Assembly (NCBI RefSeq): GCF_019345525.1
Contig: NZ_JAHKRA010000021.1
Location: forward strand, 1-60,098
Direction: 5' to 3'
DNA from: Flavobacterium sp. NKUCC04_CG
GTDB lineage: Bacteria > Bacteroidota > Bacteroidia > Flavobacteriales > Flavobacteriaceae
Length of the DNA stretch: 60,098 nucleotides
Shown: positions 1 through 5,219 of the stretch, in pieces
How positions within the stretch are numbered: position 1 is the stretch's first letter
Layout of the letters: every line of letters begins with the position of its first letter
Position numbers and translations under genes: made by a program
Notes under the pieces: model-generated
What the model was told of the DNA's origin: nothing
Database searches by the model: none
The model's input: only the letters and a program-made list of their open reading frames with translations

Positions 1-208
1 TACAGCGATTTCTTAACGGATTTTTTATAAGGTCGAAAAGATTGTGCGAAATTCAAAAGTAAAGTACAAAGTGAAAACCATGGTTGTACTATTGCTGTAA
101 TTATTTAAAAATTCGTGCAACTACAGAGAGCAAAAAACAACCGTCAAAGACTTACTCAAAGCTTTTATTTTTTAAAACTAATCTCAAAAAAGAACTTTCT
201 ATATAAAT

Positions 209-243
209 ACACAAATCCCAACCGTAAAAGTTGGGATTTGTGT
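209..243. terminator. Perfect 14-bp hairpin downstream of the rhs cassette locus
   Basis: Arms 209-222 and 230-243 are perfectly complementary with a 7-nt loop (cgtaaaa). It lies just past the last minus-strand open frame of the toxin-tip array, so it probably ends transcription there. No long T tract follows on either strand, so termination efficiency is uncertain. Confidence 0.6.
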
Positions 244-251
244 TATTTATA

Positions 252-304
252 TACCACATGAAGGGATTGACTTCGTCGAATTACATTTCGTGGGGTAACG
301 GGGA
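252..304 (+). repeat. Diverged copy of the short palindromic junction element
   Basis: Starts taccacatgaagggatt and ends tcgtggggtaacggggat, matching the two halves of the element at 3995-4027 (taccacacgaaaggatt / tcgtgcggtagcggggga), but with about 20 bp of extra sequence in the middle. It forms the 3' end of the truncated lipoprotein frame at 281-436. The assignment rests on pattern similarity by eye. Confidence 0.5.
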
Positions 305-436
305 TTCACCGATGAAAAATTTCTCTGTTTTCAAAAAACCTTTTGTGTCAAATTCTTCTTCAATTTTTTCATTAGAACACGCATTAACTAAAAACCATAG
401 TCCTATCAATCTTATATACTTAATTTGATTTTTCAT
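281..436 (-). pseudogene. Truncated lipoprotein, probable immunity-gene remnant
   Basis: A 51-codon minus-strand frame begins with a typical lipoprotein signal: basic start MKNQIKY, hydrophobic stretch LIGLWFLV and lipobox NAC followed by SNEK. After about 40 residues the frame runs into the diverged junction element (252-304) and stops, reading GESPLPHEM. The element-encoded end and the short length suggest a lipoprotein gene cut off by the element. It follows the complete lipoprotein gene at 455-1318 in the same direction. Whether it is translated is unknown; a genuine short lipoprotein is the alternative. Confidence 0.5.
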
Positions 437-454
437 AAAACAAATACAAAACAC

Positions 455-1318
455 TTACTTTCCAAAACCATATCTCATAATCTTATCTTTCGGAATAGAA
501 TCTAGTCGGGGAACTACAAAAAATTCTTTATCAAAGAAAATTTTATTCGTAGTAATCACTAAAAGTGTATCTGATTTCCGATTTGGTAATACTTCATATA
601 TGAAACCCCGTATCTTTTGACTTCCTAATTCCTTAAATTCTACACCAAAAAAACCTTTACTTTCTCCTGTATAAAATGTATCTACACGAGCTTTAGCAAT
701 ATTACTATAATCAGCCATTAAATTGTATCCTATACAGATATTCTCTTGGCTAGACAAACCTAGTTTTTTCTTATATAGGATAGTCCCAGTACTTTTTCCC
801 ATATATAATGTATCTGGTATCATAAAACCCACATAGTCACTACTAACATGATCTAACTTACCATTTCTATCAAAAATCTTTATTTGCGCGATAAAAACTG
901 AATCTCCATTTTGAGCATAATAGACCTGCTTCGTTAATTTATCCGATTTGTAAGAACTCCACCAGCCTATCTTTTTCTTTTTAAAAACACTGCCCTCTAA
1001 AGCTAATCTCGAATTTTCGTCAAATTCCCTATACTGAGAATTAAAATCATTAAATTGTGTAATATAATTTTTAATTCGATTATTTTTATAATACTCAAAA
1101 AATGTATCTATTCTTACTCCATTTTCAATTTTAAAAATATATTTTTTATTTCCATCAGGATAATACGTTTTTGACTCTACTACAGAATCATTTTGAAGAT
1201 AATATACAGATTTAAGATTCCCGTTTTCATAATAACTTTTTTCAACCTTTATCTTAGTACATGAGACAAAGAACATTAGGTTCAAAAGTAAAATCAGAAT
1301 AATATACTTTATTTTCAT
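455..1318 (-). CDS. MORN-variant (YwqK-like) lipoprotein, probable immunity protein of orphan tip 1
   Basis: About 287 aa. The N-terminus is a lipoprotein signal peptide (hydrophobic run, then FFVSC and TKIKVEK), so the mature protein should sit in the envelope. Residues ~25-100 contain repeats of the type YYENGNLKSVYY, YYPDGNKKY and YYKNNRIKNY, typical of the MORN_2/YwqK 'antitoxin' repeat. I chose ATG at 1318 because its A is shared with the stop codon of the upstream tip gene (TAATG), implying translational coupling; an ATG at 1324 is also possible. Position directly behind an Rhs tip is the usual place of an immunity gene. The immunity role is inference. Base composition is much more AT-rich than the giant rhs gene. 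Confidence 0.7.
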   Translation of the reverse strand: MKIKYIILILLLNLMFFVSCTKIKVEKSYYENGNLKSVYYLQNDSVVESKTYYPDGNKKYIFKIENGVRIDTFFEYYKNNRIKNYITQFNDFNSQYREFDENSRLALEGSVFKKKKIGWWSSYKSDKLTKQVYYAQNGDSVFIAQIKIFDRNGKLDHVSSDYVGFMIPDTLYMGKSTGTILYKKKLGLSSQENICIGYNLMADYSNIAKARVDTFYTGESKGFFGVEFKELGSQKIRGFIYEVLPNRKSDTLLVITTNKIFFDKEFFVVPRLDSIPKDKIMRYGFGK

Positions 1319-2139
1319 TACCATTTTTCTATCCTTTCTTTTCTAGAAATATTTGCGTTTTCTAAAGAATCCGCCTGTTTTACAACCTTTTCCGCTGAAC
1401 CTGTAAAAATCACCTCATTTGAGACTTGTTCAATAGATTCAGTTTTTCCATCTTTATTAAAAATATTGAACGTAACCTCTTTTAACTTCATTGTTACAAT
1501 ATCACTAGCCTTATCCAACGCTTCTATAGAATTAATTTTACTTTCAACTTGCTTACCTTTTTCTACTCCTGCTGCAAAATTTCTAAATGCATTTTGACTT
1601 GTTGAACTTCCTGGTTTTCTACTCACTTTCGGACCTCCAGGTCCAAATGTAGAAGCAGCGTCAATAAATCCCGAAACATCCCAAAAATCTGGACTATAAT
1701 TCCTATTTGCTTTCCTACTTAGGGATTGATCACCACTTGCTCCTTTGGATCCATTATACATTATTGCTCCACCTGCACCATATAAATCATACTTAACAAT
1801 TGCACTTAAAACTGCTTTTACAACTTTATTCGTCACAGCAACAACAATCTTAGGAGGACCATTAACAGATTCCGCACTCATCCCCGTGGGGTCAATGAGA
1901 TTGATTGGATTGTTGTGTACATAATGATATGGAGTCCATCCTGGGAACTGCTCCGCTAAGGGGTCTACGCTCAAAAATATACTGGTACTCGGGTCGTAAT
2001 AACGCGCACCATAATAATACATACCGGTAGCGGCATCCAATTCCTTGGCATTAAACTTATAACCGTTATTATAATACGTACTTTGGTTTTGCTCTACCAT
2101 AAGCTCCCCCGCTGCCGCACGAATCCTTTCGTGTGGCAA
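1318..2139 (-). CDS. Orphan Rhs core fragment with C-terminal toxin tip 1
   Basis: 273-codon frame. Residues ~12-80 are the end of an Rhs core (GELMVEQ, YKFNAKELDAATGMYYYGARYYDP, DPLAEQFPGW, NPINLIDPTG, described by parts), almost identical to the same part of the giant protein. After DPTG the sequence diverges into a lysine-rich tip of about 190 aa that I do not recognise. The frame begins inside the junction element: its first residues (PHERIRAAAG) are encoded by the element and the only start is a TTG at 2139, so the fragment lacks a normal start and is probably silent unless recombined onto the full-length gene. It is followed by a coupled lipoprotein gene. Confidence 0.75.
   Translation of the reverse strand: MPHERIRAAAGELMVEQNQSTYYNNGYKFNAKELDAATGMYYYGARYYDPSTSIFLSVDPLAEQFPGWTPYHYVHNNPINLIDPTGMSAESVNGPPKIVVAVTNKVVKAVLSAIVKYDLYGAGGAIMYNGSKGASGDQSLSRKANRNYSPDFWDVSGFIDAASTFGPGGPKVSRKPGSSTSQNAFRNFAAGVEKGKQVESKINSIEALDKASDIVTMKLKEVTFNIFNKDGKTESIEQVSNEVIFTGSAEKVVKQADSLENANISRKERIEKW
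1962..2106 (-). repeat. 145-bp Rhs core segment shared with the giant rhs gene
   Basis: Compared by eye with 5921-6065, this segment is colinear over 145 bp with only two differences (ttataatacg against ttgtagtacg). It ends, toward higher coordinates, exactly where the ~393-bp repeat begins. It is long enough to serve as a homologous recombination substrate between orphan tip 1 and the main gene. Confidence 0.85.
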
Positions 2140-2498
2140 ATCAATATTCTAATATTCAACTCTTAAACCGCAGTTAATATACAAAGAAACCTAATTGTTT
2201 TTTGACAAAGTTGGAAGACATCCTTTTATCTAAACTACCTTAGTAAACACAAAACGCCCAATATAATTGAGCGTTTTTTATTTGACATAGACCACGCGAG
2301 AGGACTCGCGCGGTAGCGTAGCCGGACATTTTTAATACACGCGTAACAGCGGGGGAGACTACTTGGTTGTCAAGTAAACACACGAAATCACTATTAAAAA
2401 AACAAGCATAAACACATGTAAATCAAATGTTTAATATATTAACTTAATGACGTGCTCGCGCGATAGCGAAGATTTTATCCTTCGTGCACTAGCGGGGG
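2106..2498. repeat. ~393-bp direct repeat, copy A
   Basis: Begins cccccgctgccgcacgaa and ends gcactagcggggg; the reverse complement of the end starts cccccgctagtgcacgaa, so the unit has imperfect terminal inverted repeats. Copies B (3561-3952) and C (4345-4738) differ from it at only one or two bases by eye. It contains an internal terminator hairpin (2251-2278) and further element-like palindromes near 2289-2315, 2337-2355 and 2450-2498. Its left end joins the Rhs core of orphan tip 1; its right end lies 7 bp past the stop codon of the lipoprotein gene at 2506. No transposase is encoded. Confidence 0.9.
2251..2278 (+). terminator. Terminator hairpin inside repeat copy A
   Basis: aaaacgcccaat / attgagcgtttt pair with one mismatch around an ata loop, followed by a T run on the plus strand. 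The same hairpin is at 3706-3734 in copy B and 4490-4518 in copy C. On the minus strand the trailing run is ttttgtgttt, so it may also weaken read-through in the direction of rhs transcription and insulate the orphan cassettes. Confidence 0.6.
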
Positions 2499-2505
2499 AT
2501 CTGAT

Positions 2506-2925
2506 TTATTCACACAGATATAAACCCTTCAATTTCTTTATATTATGTAAATCATATATTTTTCTTTCAGGTTCTAAACAGATAATGGTTTCCCCATCAT
2601 ATTCAAAACACCCTGTAAAATTAACAGGAGTTATTCTTTCTCCCGTACTCAAAACTGTATTTTCTCGTTTTGAATCTAGTTTGAGATTATAATAATTTCC
2701 TACAGCAATCTTAACACATCTATCTGTAATAAGTTTTTCTTTGTGACTAATTATTTTATATACACTATCCCTTTTTACAGCATAAATTATATGCCAATCA
2801 TTTTTTGATTTAATCTTTGTTATCAAATAAATAGAAGAATCGTCAATTCCTTTATCATATCTTAGTTCACGACAAGAAACAAAAAAAATTAAACATATTA
2901 AAACTAATTTTTTGTAAAAAATCAT
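2506..2925 (-). CDS. Small lipoprotein, probable immunity protein of orphan tip 2
   Basis: 139 aa. Signal peptide LVLICLIFFVSC followed by RELRYDK gives a lipobox VSC, so an envelope lipoprotein is predicted. The body has no domain I recognise; Cys residues occur at CVKIAV, GCFEY, CLEPE and near the C-terminal end. The start codon overlaps the stop of the tip gene (ATGA, 2922-2925), so the pair is translationally coupled. Position and coupling suggest immunity to the neighbouring tip, but there is no direct evidence. The stop codon is followed after 7 bp by repeat copy A. Confidence 0.65.
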   Translation of the reverse strand: MIFYKKLVLICLIFFVSCRELRYDKGIDDSSIYLITKIKSKNDWHIIYAVKRDSVYKIISHKEKLITDRCVKIAVGNYYNLKLDSKRENTVLSTGERITPVNFTGCFEYDGETIICLEPERKIYDLHNIKKLKGLYLCE

Positions 2926-3560
2926 CTATTTATCGATTGAAGAATTATTCTATTTCCTTTCCTGTTTTTTACGGACCAATCCGCACTTTGAATTGTCGAT
3001 GATCCATTACGTATTAACATTCCCTTCGCATCATAAGTTCGTTGCAAAATTGATCCCGATTCTTTAGTTGCTCTGCTGTGTGCTAATGGCCAAGTTGAAT
3101 TTTTATTAATTGAGCTTGGGGAGGATATTCCATTTTTTTGAGCAATTAAACCTCCTTGATATGCTTCAGTAACTTCATGCAATACATCAATTCCTGGTTT
3201 TCCAGTTGCCTCTCCTACTTTTCCAAAAACAATCGGATTAATTTCTTGAACTGCTACAACCGAATTCCCTTTTTCTGTTTTTATTACACTATTCCCGGAG
3301 TAGGCACCACCTACATAAATATCTCCAGCTTCTGTTTTCATTGTATTTTCAGCCTTTACATTAACAGAAATCGATTCATCGTCGATTGCATCAATTAATT
3401 GTTGTGAATCTTCTGACACTTTTCCCTCTTTAATTTTAGTATAATCAACTTTACCTTTCTCATCCATTGTTAAATTTAATTCTTTTTGAACAGACTTCTG
3501 TAATTCCTGAAAAGCTTCTTGTTTCTTCTCTCCTGTTATAGTAACTTCCTCTCCAATCAT
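2922..3560 (-). CDS. Orphan toxin tip 2 (HExxE-type), cut at the end of the Rhs core
   Basis: 212 aa from the ATG at 3560; a TTG at 3614 would add 18 residues encoded by the repeat. It starts at GMIGEEV, the residue directly after the DPTG motif in the giant protein, so the whole core has been lost. The first ~17 residues (MIGEEVTITGEKKQEAF) match the main tip nearly exactly, and the alignment continues loosely. Both carry HEVxExY, a GG pair, KNST and a downstream His (about 34 and 38 residues from the first His), resembling a zinc-peptidase site. That activity is inferred only. It is followed by an overlapping lipoprotein gene. Confidence 0.7.
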   Translation of the reverse strand: MIGEEVTITGEKKQEAFQELQKSVQKELNLTMDEKGKVDYTKIKEGKVSEDSQQLIDAIDDESISVNVKAENTMKTEAGDIYVGGAYSGNSVIKTEKGNSVVAVQEINPIVFGKVGEATGKPGIDVLHEVTEAYQGGLIAQKNGISSPSSINKNSTWPLAHSRATKESGSILQRTYDAKGMLIRNGSSTIQSADWSVKNRKGNRIILQSINR

Positions 3561-3952
3561 CCCCCGCTGCCGAACGAATCCTTTCGTGTAGCAAATCAAT
3601 ATTCTAATATTCAACTCTTAAACCGCAGTTAATATACAAAGAAACCTAATTGTTTTTTGACAAAGTTGGAAGACATCCTTTTATCTAAACTACCTTAGTA
3701 AACACAAAACGCCCAATATAATTGAGCGTTTTTTATTTGACATAGACCACGCGAGAGGACTCGCGCGGTAGCGTAGCCGGACATTTTTAATACACGCGTA
3801 ACAGCGGGGGAGACTACTTGGTTGTCAAGTAAACACACGAAATCACTATTAAAAAAACAAGCATAAACACATGTAAATCAAATGTTTAATATATTAACTT
3901 AATGACGTGCTCGCGCGATAGCGAAGATTTTATCCTTCGTGCACTAGCGGGG
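3561..3952. repeat. ~393-bp direct repeat, copy B
   Basis: Same unit as copy A, differing at the left end by cgaacgaa for cgcacgaa and gtgtagc for gtgtggc. Its left end abuts the codon for Met in GMIGEEV of orphan tip 2. The right end (agcgggg) runs into extra element copies at 3953-4088. Confidence 0.9.
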
Positions 3953-4027
3953 AGGACTCGCGCGGTAGCGTAGACGAATACTTTTAATAATCCCTACCAC
4001 ACGAAAGGATTCGTGCGGTAGCGGGGG
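3953..4027 (+). repeat. Partial repeat unit ending in a complete palindromic element
   Basis: The segment gaggactcgcgcggtagcg plus spacer ttttaataa repeats the interior of the ~393-bp unit (compare 3755-3815), but where the unit has only a shortened acacgcgtaacagcggggg it has the full element at 3995-4027: taccacacgaaaggattc then gtgcggtagcggggg. The core cacgaaaggattcgtg is a 5-bp-arm hairpin. This suggests the long unit was built from, and later lost, such elements. Confidence 0.7.
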
Positions 4028-4053
4028 ATTGAGCATTTTTGTGTTTATATCTA

Positions 4054-4088
4054 TACCACACGAAAGGATTCGTGCGGTAGCGGGGGGG
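4054..4088 (+). repeat. Short palindromic junction element, second tandem copy
   Basis: Nearly identical to 3995-4027 (taccacacgaaaggattc, gtgcggtagcggggggg), 59 bp further on in the same orientation. Its G-run end abuts the Rhs core remnant at 4089, as the reverse-oriented elements abut the orphan tips at 2106 and 3561. Confidence 0.8.
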
Positions 4089-4209
4089 ATTTGTTCGACA
4101 AAAGCTCATCCGCTTTTACCTCCAAAGTCATTGAATTATATACATTTTCAAAGATGTTGTTGGTACTTTGCTGTACCATGACTTCTCCGAAAGGCAAATA
4201 TTCTAGATA
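4089..4209 (-). pseudogene. Rhs core remnant
   Basis: The minus strand reads YLEYLPFGEVMVQQST and then a degraded continuation (NNIFENVYNSM, LEVKADELL), matching the core motif YYEYLPFGELMVEQNQST of the giant protein and then drifting, possibly through frameshifts. An in-frame stop (TAG) lies just upstream, and the downstream end is cut by the element at 4054-4088. It is a dead fragment of a third, diverged Rhs gene whose tip has gone. Confidence 0.65.
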
Positions 4210-4344
4210 CTAATATCCTCTCTTAAAACGCAAGTAATATACAAAGAAACCTCAATATTTTTTAACAAAGTTGGAAGACTACCCCCCGCTGCCGCACGAA
4301 TCCTTTCGTGTGGCAAATCAATATTCTAATATTCAACTCTTAAA
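4203..4344. repeat. Diverged and truncated copies of the left part of the ~393-bp unit
   Basis: 4203-4281 is a diverged relative of the unit's left part (shared runs such as aatatacaaagaaacct and caaagttggaagac). 4282-4344 is a near-perfect copy of the first ~63 bases (cccccgctgccgcacgaa to aactcttaaa), interrupted where full copy C starts at 4345. These nested pieces show repeated insertion or recombination at the same sequence. Confidence 0.7.
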
Positions 4345-4738
4345 CCCCCGCTGCCGAACGAATCCTTTCGTGTGGCAAATCAATATTCTAATATTCAACT
4401 CTTAAACCGCAGTTAATATACAAAGAAACCTAATTGTTTTTTGACAAAGTTGGAAGACATCCTTTTATCTAAACTACCTTAGTAAACACAAAACGCCCAA
4501 TATAATTGAGCGTTTTTTATTTGACATAGACCACGCGAGAGGACTCGCGCGGTAGCGTAGCCGGACATTTTTAATACACGCGTAACAGCGGGGGAGACTA
4601 CTTGGTTGTCAAGTAAACACACGAAATCACTATTAAAAAAACAAGCATAAACACATGTAAATCAAATGTTTAATATATTAACTTAATGACGTGCTCGCGC
4701 GATAGCGAAGATTTTATCCTTCGTGCACTAGCGGGGGG
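4345..4738. repeat. ~393-bp direct repeat, copy C
   Basis: Starts cccccgctgccgaacgaa, ends gcactagcgggggg, and contains the same terminator hairpin at 4490-4518. It ends about 27 bp past the stop codon of the main immunity candidate at 4766, so it bounds the main tip-immunity cassette. Confidence 0.9.
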
Positions 4739-4765
4739 AGTTTTTTTTGAAACTCTGAGTAATAA

Positions 4766-5218
4766 TTATCTTGGCTTAAATACTTTTAATCCAACTGTAT
4801 TTAATGCTTGATAAATCTTAGGCTTTACAGTGAACAATCGTGCCTCTAAACCCACATTATTACTCCAAAGAGTATCTTTTTCAATTATAATATTTCTAAT
4901 ATTAGGCACTCCATTTACCAGTTGTTCATTAATTTTGATTAACTCAAAATCAAAACTATGCTCTTTTTTAATCCATACACTTTTTCTACTATTAGGGTTC
5001 GTAAGATTATTTTTATTTTTAATATAAGACACAACAAATATTGTGTCTTTTTTGAGGGTTTCAGTTTTTAATAAATAATAATTCGACATTTTCGAAAAAT
5101 CTAAAACTTTTAATTCTAAAGATTCTGTTTCAATATATTGTGGTAATTCTAAATATCTTCCTTTACAATTACAAAACAGAAGTAAAAAAACTATCGAAAA
5201 AAAAACCTTTCTTATCAT
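4766..5218 (-). CDS. Lipoprotein, probable immunity protein of the giant Rhs protein
   Basis: About 150 aa from ATG 5218 (an upstream ATG at 5236 would overlap the rhs gene). Signal peptide MIRKVFFSIVFLLLFCNC ends in a Cys followed by KGRYLEL, consistent with a lipoprotein. The remainder is rich in Lys, Asn and Leu and matches nothing I recognise. The start follows the rhs stop after a single base, implying coupled translation, and no other gene intervenes. An immunity function is inferred from the position and from the same arrangement in the two orphan cassettes. Confidence 0.65.
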   Translation of the reverse strand: MIRKVFFSIVFLLLFCNCKGRYLELPQYIETESLELKVLDFSKMSNYYLLKTETLKKDTIFVVSYIKNKNNLTNPNSRKSVWIKKEHSFDFELIKINEQLVNGVPNIRNIIIEKDTLWSNNVGLEARLFTVKPKIYQALNTVGLKVFKPR

Positions 5219-5219
5219 A

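Noticed and set aside
231..428. 65-codon plus-strand frame over the terminator and the lipoprotein remnant
   Set aside because: It runs antisense to the truncated lipoprotein and has no recognisable features; the minus-strand reading has a clear lipobox.
3995..4088. Short direct repeats considered as a CRISPR array
   Set aside because: Only two copies, one spacer, a palindromic core typical of REP-like elements and no cas genes.
2106..4738. ~393-bp repeats considered as an IS or MITE
   Set aside because: Terminal inverted repeats are imperfect, no transposase and no target-site duplication could be seen; kept as a repeat of unknown origin.
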